Below, one piece after another: positions 54,803-64,000 of a stretch of DNA of 64,000 nucleotides. This stretch comes from Bryoerythrophyllum caledonicum (Eukaryota > Streptophyta > Bryopsida > Pottiales > Pottiaceae): assembly GCA_963971425.1 (NCBI GenBank), contig OZ020524.1:22497022-22561021 (forward strand), read 5' to 3'. Within the stretch, counting starts at the first letter, position 1, and every line of letters starts with the position of its first letter. The translations under genes and the position numbers were made by a program. The notes beneath the pieces are model-generated. The model saw nothing but the letters and a program-made list of their open reading frames with translations. It ran no database searches and was not told the DNA's origin.

Positions 54803-54889
54803 TCCAATTAATATTAGTAGTTTGTAGTAGATGGGTTTTTTGTTTTGTTTTAGAATTTTTTGTTTTTGAGTGTGGCTTTGGTATTTGTG

Positions 54890-57544
54890 TTATTTTGATT
54901 GTATGTGTTTGTCTTTGTATGTGTGTATGTATATGTATGTGTTTCGTTGATGGTGTGTGGTTGTCTTTGTGTGTGTGTATGTAGTTTTATGTGGTATTAT
55001 ATTAGTATTCTTTTGTATGATTGTATTAGTGTATGTCACGGTTTTTGTCTTGGTATTTGTATCAGTATCTTTGTTAGTATTTGTGTTAATATTCTTATGA
55101 GTACACGTACCAATATTTGTATTGGTATTTGCATTTGTATAAGTATAAGTATTTATATCAGTATACGTACCAGTATTTGTATCAGTATATTTATAATTAT
55201 ACTCATCGGTGTATGTATCAGTATAAGTATCAGTATACGTATCAGTATAAGTATCAGTATATGTACCCGTATATTGAAATAATGAGTATTCTAAAAGATT
55301 TATTTCTAAACATATTTTGTCTAAAACTATGATTTCTAAAAACAGATTGATATATATTTCAATCAGATTCGTATATATTCTTACTTTTATTAGAATTTCT
55401 ATTTTTAGTAAGTCTATTTTTTGCACCTTCGGCGCCCCCCCGGCCTGCGAGACATGACTCCCACCTCCAATTTTAGTAATTATACATACTCTCAACAAAT
55501 TTCTACTATTCAATCGCAAACTTTCCTCATCTTTATATATAACAATTTTAATATCACTATTAACTTTCCATTTATCCCTGTAGTTTATATTCCAATATCT
55601 ATTTTTAGTCTGTACTGTTATATTATTACTATCTTCTCTATTTATTTTTACTCTGAGATTCTTGTTTCTCATTACAAGTTTAGTTAATTTTCCATCCGTT
55701 ATTTTTGGATTTCTTAGGACGCTTAATCTATTTTTAGTACTGCTGTTTATAGCTATAGTCTTCCTATTTGTATTTTTATTATATCTCATTCGCATTACTA
55801 TTTTGGTGCATTTTTCATCCGTTATTTTTGAATTTCTTAGGAAGCATATTCTGTTTTTAGTACTTCTGTTTATAGCTATGCTCTTCATATTTGTATTCTT
55901 ATTATAATTAATTCCCATTCCTAATTTGGTGAACTTTCCATCCCATATTTTTGAATTTCTTAGGAAGCATAATCTATTTTTACTCCTACTGTTTATAGCT
56001 ATGTTCTTCATATTTGTATTCTTATTATAATTAATTCCCATTAATAATTTGGTGCATTTTTCATCCCTTATTTTTGAATTTCTTAGGAAGTGTATTCTAT
56101 TTTTAGTACTGTTGTTTATAGCTATGTTCTTCATATTTGTATTCTTATTATAATTAATTCCCATTCCTAATTTGGTGAATTTTCCATCTCTTATTTTTGA
56201 ATTCCTTAGAAAGCATATTCTATTTTTAGTACTGCTGTTTATAGCTATAGTCTTCATATTTGTATTCTTATTATATTTGATCTCCATTACTAATTTGGTT
56301 AATTTACCATCCCTCCTTTTTGAATTCTTTAAGAAGTACATACTATTTTTAGTACAACTGTTTATATCTATGTTCCTATTATTTGTATTCTTATGATCAT
56401 TAATTCTCATTACTAATTTTGTTAATTTTCCATCCCTGATTTTTGATTTCCTTAGGAAGCCTATTCTATTTTTAGTTCTGTTCTTTGTTGCTATGTTCTT
56501 ATTATTTGAATTTTTATGATAATTATTTCTCGTTACTATTTTGGTTAATTTTCCATCCCTTAATTTGGAATTTCTTAGGGAGCATATTCCCTTTTTAGTA
56601 CTACTGTTTATTGTTATGTTCATATTATTTCTTTTCTTATGATAATGGTTTTCTACTTTACCCTTTATTTTCTTCTTACATATCCTCTCCATTTTTGTTA
56701 TTTTATTTTTAATATTACTTGCTCTAATTAAAACCTTTGAAATTTTATAAATATCTATCTTCTTCTTATTTAATTTATTATATCTCTTCTTACTCTCCTT
56801 GATTTTCCTATTTTTAGCCATTTTATTATTCCTTGTCTTTTGATGGTTTTTAGGTTTAGAATCCCTTCTACCCTTATGTATCTTTATTACAAAAAATTTA
56901 TGATTGTTTTCATTTATATTGTTTCCTATTTTGTTATATGTAGTTATGATACTTATTTTCTCCTTCCTTCTATTATTTATTTTAATTCCATCTTTTCTCT
57001 TAATCCTTTTATTTTTTATTTTGGTTTTGATACTTTTCTTTTTGGAATTTTTACTTAGTTTGTGTGAGAAGTAGTATATTATTATTATCATTTTTTCTAT
57101 TTTGTGTATTGATTTTTGCGGTGGTTGATAAGTTGTTGTTTGAGTATTTATACTTATATCTGTATCCGTGTCCATATCCTTACTTGTATTTGTATTAGTA
57201 TTTTTTCGCGTACATATGTTTATGCTTGTATTCGTATCTGTACTTGTAGATGTATTCGTCTCTGTATTCTTATCTGTATTAGTATATGTCTCCGTATCTG
57301 CATATTTATCTGTATTCGTATGTGTACATGTCGCTGTATCTGTATACTTGTTCGTATATGTACATATGTTCCAATGTGTATATACGTATATTTTTTTGTA
57401 TTTAGTCGTGAAGGAAATACAGTATGTGTAGGGAAAATCAGCTATGTAGTCTATACTAGTATTGTATGAAGAGTCTAGACTGTATTGAATAGTATAATAT
57501 ACTAGGGGGTATGTATGAATTACTATGTGGTCTTTGAAGGTCAC
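54890..57544 (-). CDS. Lys/Asn-rich repeat ORF of the LINE, 884 codons
   Basis: Unbroken frame between ORF1 and the 2A segment. Its organisation is: an N-terminal Tyr/Ile-rich part, Thr/Asp/Asn-rich hexamer-encoded repeats (TDTNTS type), a strongly basic region (KKKIDIYKISKVLIR, MERICKKKIKGK), eight tandem 41-residue units each like FLRNSKIRDGKFTKLGMGIN plus YNKNTNMKNIAINSSTKNRI, then TYTD repeats. No known domain. The net charge is very basic, which would suit nucleic-acid binding. All eight 123-bp units stay open, hinting at coding constraint, but low-complexity AT-rich DNA can also stay open by chance. Confidence 0.5.
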   Translation of the reverse strand: MTFKDHIVIHTYPLVYYTIQYSLDSSYNTSIDYIADFPYTYCISFTTKYKKIYVYTHWNICTYTNKYTDTATCTHTNTDKYADTETYTNTDKNTETNTSTSTDTNTSINICTRKNTNTNTSKDMDTDTDISINTQTTTYQPPQKSIHKIEKMIIIIYYFSHKLSKNSKKKSIKTKIKNKRIKRKDGIKINNRRKEKISIITTYNKIGNNINENNHKFFVIKIHKGRRDSKPKNHQKTRNNKMAKNRKIKESKKRYNKLNKKKIDIYKISKVLIRASNIKNKITKMERICKKKIKGKVENHYHKKRNNMNITINSSTKKGICSLRNSKLRDGKLTKIVTRNNYHKNSNNKNIATKNRTKNRIGFLRKSKIRDGKLTKLVMRINDHKNTNNRNIDINSCTKNSMYFLKNSKRRDGKLTKLVMEIKYNKNTNMKTIAINSSTKNRICFLRNSKIRDGKFTKLGMGINYNKNTNMKNIAINNSTKNRIHFLRNSKIRDEKCTKLLMGINYNKNTNMKNIAINSRSKNRLCFLRNSKIWDGKFTKLGMGINYNKNTNMKSIAINRSTKNRICFLRNSKITDEKCTKIVMRMRYNKNTNRKTIAINSSTKNRLSVLRNPKITDGKLTKLVMRNKNLRVKINREDSNNITVQTKNRYWNINYRDKWKVNSDIKIVIYKDEESLRLNSRNLLRVCIITKIGGGSHVSQAGGAPKVQKIDLLKIEILIKVRIYTNLIEIYINLFLEIIVLDKICLEINLLEYSLFQYTGTYTDTYTDTYTDTYTDTYTDEYNYKYTDTNTGTYTDINTYTYTNANTNTNIGTCTHKNINTNTNKDTDTNTKTKTVTYTNTIIQKNTNIIPHKTTYTHTKTTTHHQRNTYIYIHTYKDKHIQSK
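55195..55275 (-). repeat. 12-bp tandem repeat encoding TYTD units
   Basis: Plus strand GTATCAGTATAC/AGTATCAGTATAA alternates about six times. A related GTATNN hexamer array lies at 57150-57370 near the other end of the same ORF. Confidence 0.8.
55700..56690 (-). repeat. Eight tandem 123-bp units
   Basis: Each plus-strand unit contains TTTCTTAGGAAG..TATTCT.TTTTTAGTACT and CTATG.TCTTCATATTTGTATTCTTAT. Divergence is higher at the outer units than in the centre, as expected for array growth by unequal exchange or slippage. Confidence 0.85.
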
Positions 57545-57636
57545 ATTTTTTGCTCGAGTCTTGGTTTGTAGACTATGCCCACAAAGGCTCTCATACGAAT
57601 GAGGTCTATCTATTAGTGTCTTGAGGTCTTTGAACT

Positions 57637-59286
57637 CTACGAGTTTGGTTGTGTGTTTTCTAGTCTAGGCTTCTTCATGCGACTATTGACGTCCTTCAAC
57701 GATGTGAGGACAAGGGACAAATTCTCTTCAAGGTTTAACAATTTCTCTGCCAGTTCCTCATGTCTCTGGTCAACATAGTCCCTGGTTTCTTGATGTAGCT
57801 TCTTGTTGCTTTCTTCCATTGCTTTCTCCACTATGTCTACGATATCCTCCTTGGAGATGTTGTTGGATGGTCCCTCTTGCATTTTGAAAGTTTCCACCGT
57901 ATTGACAATTGCGGTGTTGATATCTCCAAAGCCAAAAGACTTTATCAATTCCTCGGATGGGGGTTCAACTCCATTCAAGCTTCTGCGATGAGGGGCATAT
58001 TCCACATAGTTTCCTCCCATCATAATAGTCTTTCCCACAAATTGTTTATAAACAATTGGGTTTGTGCAGTGTACATTTACACTCCCATTGTGGCGATTGT
58101 TAACTTCCTTGTGAAACCAAATGGAGTTCACATTGGTAGCACCCATAGCCTTGTGAATTCCACCACTAACTTCCAAGGTACTCATTCGAAGGGGAAGTGG
58201 GGAGAGAGTAAGTGTCAATGCATCTTTTTTGGCCTTAGACTCCTGTGTGGTGCCCCCATTCGGTTTGGTTTGCTTGGCTTGTATGATTTCCTGTTGCGTG
58301 GTGACCTAGTGTAGTTGAATTTTAGCCGCCTGTTGTGGTGTGGTAGCCATAATAAATGCATGAGAATCCTCTTTGTACTTGTGCACCGCAGTGACCTCAA
58401 ATTCTTGTCCTCGCTTGAAGCTGTTCAATACTATGTCTTTGAAAAGGGCGTGCGCCGATGTCCCTATCAATGTATCACTCTTGATTTTCACCGATAGATT
58501 GGTGTTGCGTGAGATGTTGTGGCACGTCTTGCATACTTTGCCAATAGTGTCTTGCCCATCAATATTGAGAATAAAGTATCTCAAGCCCTTAAGTAGCATG
58601 ATTCCGTCCATTTCGGGTTTGAGTAAATGAAGTTTAATAATGCCAACCCATACACCTTTCTTGCCCCCTTGTTTGAGACTAAGGCAGTGTATTGCTATAG
58701 GCTCTATCAAGTCCGTTCCAAGTGGTATGTTCATTATTTCTAACCTTCTAGATACCAAATCCTTCACGTCATCATGCATGAGGGGGGAGGAGGGAAGTTC
58801 AAAATATATAGCAATTTGGAAGTCGTGAGACATACCTGTATCATTGTTGATGTTGACGTCAAATGGGAGTTGAGTGATATTATAGTGTTGACCCACCGTT
58901 CCTCTCCTTGACATCGGATAAAGCTCCTGTGGTGTATAAGGAAATGACATTTTTGCCTTGCTAGCCTCTTCTGCTTCATCCGCCTTGAAGCCTCTTGCAA
59001 TCAATCCTTCCACCGATTCCCCACTATAGCGCTCCTTACTGCCCTCCTCCATAGCGAGGGTGTCCATGGCTTGGAACCCTAACCAAAATTTGAAGTTAGA
59101 GAGAACTGGAGTTGAGATAGAAGGCATACCTTCACCATTTGGAGAGCATCTCATCTTCTTGTTACTGTTGATGTCTTCCCCCGATGTTATGGCCATGCTC
59201 TCCTTGTGTGCCACCTCCTTCTCCGTTGGGGTTTCTATGTCCATATTATCTCCAAGTTCCAGGTTTCGTCTGGCGTTCCCTGTCAT
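57637..59286 (-). pseudogene. LINE ORF1
   Basis: From MTGNARRNLELG at 59286 the frame runs about 550 codons to 57637 with a single TAG at 58306 (QLH*VTTQQE). The same frame stays open upstream to 60654 with Arg/Ser-rich low-complexity sequence that may be leader. The centre (DFQIAIYFELPSS, GVWVGIIKLHLLKPEMDG, LRYFILNIDG, KVCKTCHNI) looks like a compact RNA-binding-type fold, and the C-terminus (DIVEKAMEESNKKLHQETR onward) is a predicted coiled coil of about 60 residues. That order resembles ORF1 proteins of other LINEs, which bind RNA and trimerise. No exact domain was identified. Confidence 0.6.
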
Positions 59287-60654
59287 GATGATGGAACTGG
59301 AGCAATAGGGCTGGTTAGAGAAACTTACCTGAGTATTTGGTGGGGCTGGTGAGTCGAGGTTGTGGTTTGGTGATGAAGGTGAGTTGCGTATATCTTCTCT
59401 CCTGGTTGTTGTGGCGAGTCTGGTGCTCTCTCTTACTACTCCTCTCTTCTGTTGACTTCTTCTTGTTGAGGTTGTTGGCTGTTGTTTTTTGTTGCATTTT
59501 GAGCTGATTTTTCCTGTATCACCCCACACTTTGTTCTTCCCCCACTTCACCCAATCCATACCATTTTCAAGAGGTAGAGAACTTACCTTGAATGTCAGTA
59601 GAGATAGCTGTCGAGGTTGGGATAGACCTTGTGAGGAGTCACTTGCAGTTTGGAGATGACCTTGTGAGGGATCACCTGTTGTTCGCAGCTCGACTCTTCT
59701 TTTTCGAGATCGCTGGGTTTTTGCCTTCACGTCACTTTTTTGGCAAGGTCGGAGGTTGAGAGAACTGGAGCTGCTCCGATTTAACTTCGAGTGATGACTT
59801 GGATTTTCTCCACACTTTCTGCTTCCGCTCGCTCGTCTTGGGCCCTTCTGCCCTTCTTCGACTGTGCTTGCTCCCTTTGCTCCACTGTGATGGCACCTTG
59901 AACTGTGGTGAGCTTCGGTGCTTGGAGTTGGCCGGCTCTGGGTTCGTGGAGTGAGCGGTGCAACAGCTGTGAGTCGTTCTCTAATGATGATTCTTCGGTG
60001 TTGATGATTGGAGCTCTGAGGGTATGGTTTCGGAATAGCTGAGAATTGGCGACGGGGAGCAATTCGCTGTTGGTGATGGAGCGGCACCGGGTTGAAGTTT
60101 CGGCAGTTGTTGGCTTTCTGCTCGAGTGTGGGTGGTGGTCGGCACCTGTAGGCGGGGCGATCTCGACAAAAGTGTCGGTGTTGTTCTCCTTCGGTCCCAA
60201 GGAGGGGCTGCGCTTCTTTGTACTTGTTTCGGCACTTTTTCTTTCGTTTATTTCTAGGTTGCCTTCGATGCTGGAACTCAGTTGAGTTGCTGCCAGAGAG
60301 GGGTGCTCGTTTTTTCTTTGGTATGGTGCTCGTGTCGAGATACCTTGCCTGAAACTGCGTGCACAACTTTTGAGCGTCGTATCTATATGCGTTAGCCCTG
60401 CTGAAAATTCGCCAGCGCTTCCGCGTGCAAAGTACTCTACCAAAAACTTTGAATCTATTCCTATTTAGCTGGTGACTAAAGTGTGCGTTGTGCTGGATCG
60501 ATGGCCATGTGAGTGTGTATACTATTGTGGGTGTGGAGCCTGTGAGAGACGTGCATGCAAAAACTGATGGAGGGTTAGAGATAGCCTGGATCGATGTGCA
60601 GGTGCTGCAGAGCAGCAAAGCTTGTGCCTGAACTCTTGTAATTGTCGGTAGCAT

Positions 60655-61049
60655 CGACCTGGCTCGAGGAGAAACAGTGACTGCTAGCGAGGGGATGGAT
60701 CCGTTCCGTACCGCTTGGATATGGGCGGTAGTCTAGCGCAGTAGTTCCATGCGATCGCAGATCTGACCCCCAACACCTGTGTCCCACGCTTCAGAGCTAC
60801 CACGAGCAGATCCGGTACTGAAACTCTGCCGAACTACACCATTCCACTGACCAAGCGGAGCCCTCGCCAACACTCTCCCTTCCATGCATCCCTCACTTCT
60901 GTCGAAGATTTGTGTGTACAGGGGCTTCTTCGGCGAGTCTAGCTACCTCTCTCCGACTGCAACACAGTTCTCTGCGACTAAGTCATTGTTCTCCTCTCAC
61001 CAGGATTTACGGAGCGCCTAACTGCTCATTCTTTGAAAAAAAACCCTTT
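60655..61049 (-). promoter_or_regulatory. LINE 5' leader, probable internal promoter region
   Basis: GC-rich segment that begins on the element strand after GGGTTTTTTTTC at the target-site duplication. LINEs transcribe from internal 5' promoters, but no specific motif was identified here. Confidence 0.4.
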
Positions 61050-61061
61050 AATATAAATTGC
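61050..61061. other. LINE target-site duplication, right copy
   Basis: AATATAAATTGC, identical to 46367-46378. Confidence 0.85.
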
Positions 61062-61910
61062 ACTTGTTAGTTGCATTAGCTTCATATGATTGGCGTAGCC
61101 TATTTCTTTTTGATATTTTTGGAACACCCCCAATTTATCCTAGAATATTCTACTACATATTCTAGGAACTACATCTATGCTAATACTTTCCCCAAAACGC
61201 ATTCCAAGTTCTTCTTAACAGAGTATGCCCTACATGATGATGACTATGCACAAGGGTAGCTCCGGTAGATCAATCTAAATCATTCATGTTGATTAGTTAT
61301 TGTAGATCATTATTTGTCCTATTGAATTGTAAATTTTTTAATGCAATTCTATGGACCTCTTGGTTAAATTAGTTGTTCAACTTCAGTATAAGTACACTAA
61401 GGTACGCCACTTTTGATGTCACAATATCACACTTTTGGAACAATTTTATTTTAAAAGTACAAAAATGAGGAGAATTATATGCATGAATTTGGTGAAACAA
61501 CTGACATTACTAACGGATCCTATTGTCCAAGGGCAATTTGTCCTTTGTAATCAATATTTAGTTTCCTTGATCAAAATCACTAAAAACGGATAATTCAAAA
61601 AAAAATTGAAAATAGGTTTTTTACACTTTTGTTGGTTGATAGAGGAAGCTAGCAAGATTCTTTAGGTGGGCCAAATTTTCAAATAATTAGTTTGTTTTTT
61701 AAATAACTTCATATTTAAAATTATAAATTATTATTGTCACAATGTACCTTCTCTCAAGTTTAGCGTTCCACAAATTTCCTTGAGGAAGGGATTAAGTAAC
61801 AAAAAAATTAGGCCCACATGTAAAATCAAATTAACTTTCTCCACCAACCAACTAAAATGTTAATTTTTTTAATTGATTGAATTGCCCATTTTGCCCCAAA
61901 ATGAGTAACT
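61062..61910. other. AT-rich DNA, no gene seen
   Basis: No supported frame or recognised repeat. Confidence 0.35.
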
Positions 61911-62390
61911 TTAGCATACTTAAACCCGCCTACAACTGATTTAGTGGACTATGTTCATACCATGATCAACCAAGGACTTACTTTTGGAAAGGTCGTTGAA
62001 GCTCTAAACACCAAGGATCCTAGACAATTTAAAAGAATCATGACAAAGGTTTTGTGTCACAAATTCAAGGTCTATGGTAGCTTCATTGTGGAAGAATTGT
62101 CTCATAGAATACAAGCTACTATACCTATTGGTAAGCATGGAGCATACTAGGATATTTTGCACATCAAAGCAGCTCTTATGTGGTTGAATGTGAGGGCTTC
62201 CCGGCAAAAGATTGCAAGGTCAATGCATATATTATCATGTTTCATCAAACATGTTGAAATTGTAAATGATTTGGTTTTTCTATACCCAATGGAATTCGGT
62301 ATAGTAATTTATTACTTTGATTCTTCTGTTAAAGACTCACTCTTAGATGCCGTTGAGGGTAGTGCCATTAGCAACGATGCTATCTTGTGA
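61911..62390 (+). pseudogene. Hypothetical protein fragment with one in-frame stop
   Basis: An open stretch of about 160 codons (VTLAYLNPPTTDLVDYVHTM..., then ALNTKDPRQFKRIMTKVL) interrupted only by a TAG at 62148 (GKHGAY*DILHIKAAL). Composition is normal for a protein and unlike the flanking AT-rich DNA. It is not recognised; it may be a piece of a transposon protein or a relic gene. Confidence 0.3.
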
Positions 62391-64000
62391 GCGGTGGGCG
62401 ATGAGCAATTTTTTTTTGAAAACGGGAAAAAAACGTAATTCTTTTTGTTTAAAAATTTGATTTTGAAGAAAGTTAATGGTATAACTGTAAAAATTTGCAC
62501 AAAATGTTTTTTTCTAAATTTAAAAAGTACCCTACAGCCAAAGATACATTGACAGGTTTTTTTAATTTCCCTTTCTTCACATGTCCACAAATTGTAATGT
62601 ACGGTTTTATTTATTTTCTCTGAAAGGTTACATTTATAAGGGCCCCATCTACACGAAATGAAAAATTTTAAATCTTAGAATGAAAATGATGTGCTAAAGT
62701 AGTGGATGTGGAGTAAGATAATTTATTTGTCAAAGCAACATGACAACATGTTTTTACTAATATGTCAAGTTGAGCACGTTTTTTTGCCCAATATTCATTT
62801 AGATTAGGCAATATAGAAATAAAAATTTTAAAATAAACTTAGCCATATTGAATAGTGTTTACACTTCATAGAATCATATTGAGTGATTTTTATGTACAAC
62901 GGTTGTGTTGAACCGAAATATTTATCTTGCTCACCATTAAAAGGCTTTCTTGATTGTGGCTATTGTGTATATAAGGGTTTCCATTGGGCACTTCTAACCT
63001 TTAATTTTCAAGAAAACTACGCAAGGTTGAACTTTATTGTTTTACACTATAATAGAGAAAAGTGAGCAACACTGCCTTGAATACAATTCAACCCTATTTG
63101 CACCACCATAACCCTCGAACAACAAATCCTACGATCATGGCATTGGTCCCAATTTCATTCTAATGTGTTCTCTAACTTTTTATTAAATACAAGTGGGATT
63201 ATTCAATATCATTTTTTAGAAATGAAATCACCTGTCTTTTACATGTCACTAAATGTCACATTTTTTGTAATTGGAAGATATTGTGTTTTTTTGAGGAAAA
63301 AAGTTTAGAAAATTCATATCAAATACAAATAATGATTAAAAATTCTTTAAAAATATTCCATAAAAGGTATACATCACAGTGCCAAAACTTGTGTAAATGA
63401 AACTAAAGTAAGAGTATCTGTTAATCGTGGTTATAGGCCAGAAGTTCTATTTGCAATAACTTATTCAGCTTTATGTACATTTTAAATTTTCAAATTGGAA
63501 TGGAAACTAGACTTTATAAGCTTCATTTCAATAGTGGACTCAGTTTCAAAATATATTATTTTAATGGCTTGAATTTGGATTTAGAGCAAAAGCTAGAAGT
63601 CTATACAATTCACTTAGAAATTGCTCCTATCACAAATATTTTCTTCTTTGGACAAAACATGATTGAGGCAAGTTTCATCAACTCTAATGCTTAAACATTC
63701 AATGAACTCTTCAAGAAGAATTGGATGAAAAGCAATTGTTTACATTGATCATCATCCTCAATGCCATCCGAGAAGACACTTTCTGGGATATGAACGGTGG
63801 AGATTTTCCCACCTCCGACATGGTCCCCACAACAATCAAGCACTCCTATTACACTTAAGGCCGCTTCACACCAAGACCAAGGTCGAGAGGCCGTTGAATT
63901 TTACCAATGAGAGTGCCATAATGGCCAAAGTTTGGCCTCTCGGCCTTCACACCAAAGGCCGAAGTTCAAATGCCATCGCCCTCCATTGAGCCTACATGGC
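62391..64000. other. AT-rich then mixed DNA, no gene established
   Basis: A short frame at about 63714-63858 (LIIILNAIREDTFWDMNGG, ending in TAA) looks exon-like but has no partner. 63865-63975 contains CGAGAGGCCG and GGCCTCTCGG in inverted arrangement plus repeated TTCACACCAA words, perhaps the edge of a repeat continuing beyond the window. Confidence 0.3.

Larger units (their letters stand above)
46379..61049 (-). mobile_element. Full-length dual-endonuclease LINE (Dualen/RandI-like), 14.67 kb
   Basis: Bounded by an exact 12-bp target-site duplication. In minus-strand order it has a GC-rich 5' leader (61049-60655), ORF1 (stop at 57637), a Lys/Asn-rich repeat ORF (57544-54890), a duplicated 2A-containing segment, APE endonuclease, reverse transcriptase, an unrecognised region, RNase H, CCHC plus restriction-like endonuclease, a 3' UTR with an 11-bp hairpin, and a (TTC)179 tail. 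In-frame stops at 58306, 52044, 50550 and 47644 and a few frame changes indicate a recent but already inactive copy. Carrying both an APE and an RLE nuclease, with RNase H, matches the Dualen/RandI type known from Chlamydomonas. The large repeat ORF and 2A motif are extra. Length is exceptional for a LINE. Confidence 0.88.

Noticed and set aside
54899-55332. Plus-strand hydrophobic frames in the hexamer repeats
   Set aside because: Antisense of the Thr/Asp-rich repeats in the LINE; composition is dictated by the GTATNN repeat.
58300-58312. TAG at 58306 in LINE ORF1 considered as programmed read-through
   Set aside because: The following bases (GTCACC) do not match the CARYYA-type context, and other stops in the element suggest simple decay.

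Overview
This is a nuclear genomic window from a streptophyte plant, most likely a seed-free land plant such as a bryophyte or lycophyte. The evidence is GC-rich exons split by short AT-rich introns with GT/AG borders, plant-type cytosolic pyruvate kinase and sterol glucosyltransferase genes, and dense transposon invasion. I cannot name the species. Nothing looks bacterial: there are no operons, no Shine-Dalgarno spacing and no CRISPR array. Layout from left to right: a SINE-like repeat (238-505); the 5' half of a Ty3-type LTR retrotransposon on the minus strand (LTR 5752-6713, primer-binding site, leader ORF, gag to 1194, no pol and no second LTR); a 5'-truncated LINE copy (about 6970-8303, plus strand); then a broken amidase gene on the minus strand whose terminal exon (8521-8625) is separated from the rest (24259-27522) by a 15.6-kb intron. 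That intron holds a decayed transposase gene of a family I cannot assign (11414-15751), two near-identical inverted copies of a long-TIR element around a 200-N gap (19487-22971), and several repeats. An intact three-exon pyruvate kinase gene follows (28517-30225), with a truncated copy of its last exon at 31574-32070. From 32.4 to 37.4 kb there are small DNA transposons (TTAA-flanked, Tc1/mariner relic, TA-flanked MITE) and simple or tandem repeats. An intact 15-exon sterol 3-beta-glucosyltransferase gene lies at 37971-43010 (minus strand). The outstanding feature is a complete, very long non-LTR retrotransposon on the minus strand at 46379-61049 (14.67 kb), bounded by an exact 12-bp target-site duplication and ending in an uninterrupted (GAA/TTC) tract of 179 units. 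It has an ORF1 with a coiled-coil tail, an 884-codon Lys/Asn-rich ORF built from 41-residue tandem repeats, a perfect 2A-type ribosome-skipping motif, an APE-type endonuclease, reverse transcriptase, an unrecognised region, RNase H, and a C-terminal CCHC plus restriction-like endonuclease module. Two endonuclease types in one element recalls the Dualen/RandI type described from green algae; in combination with a 2A motif in a plant it looks unusual. Its 3' tail hairpin is shared with the truncated LINE, a 74-bp nested insertion and the SINE-like repeats, which suggests SINEs mobilised by this LINE. The host genes are metabolic (glycolysis, sterol glycosylation, amide hydrolysis) with no evident shared pathway. 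The organising theme is layered transposon insertion: into the retrotransposon, into amidase and glucosyltransferase introns, and between genes.
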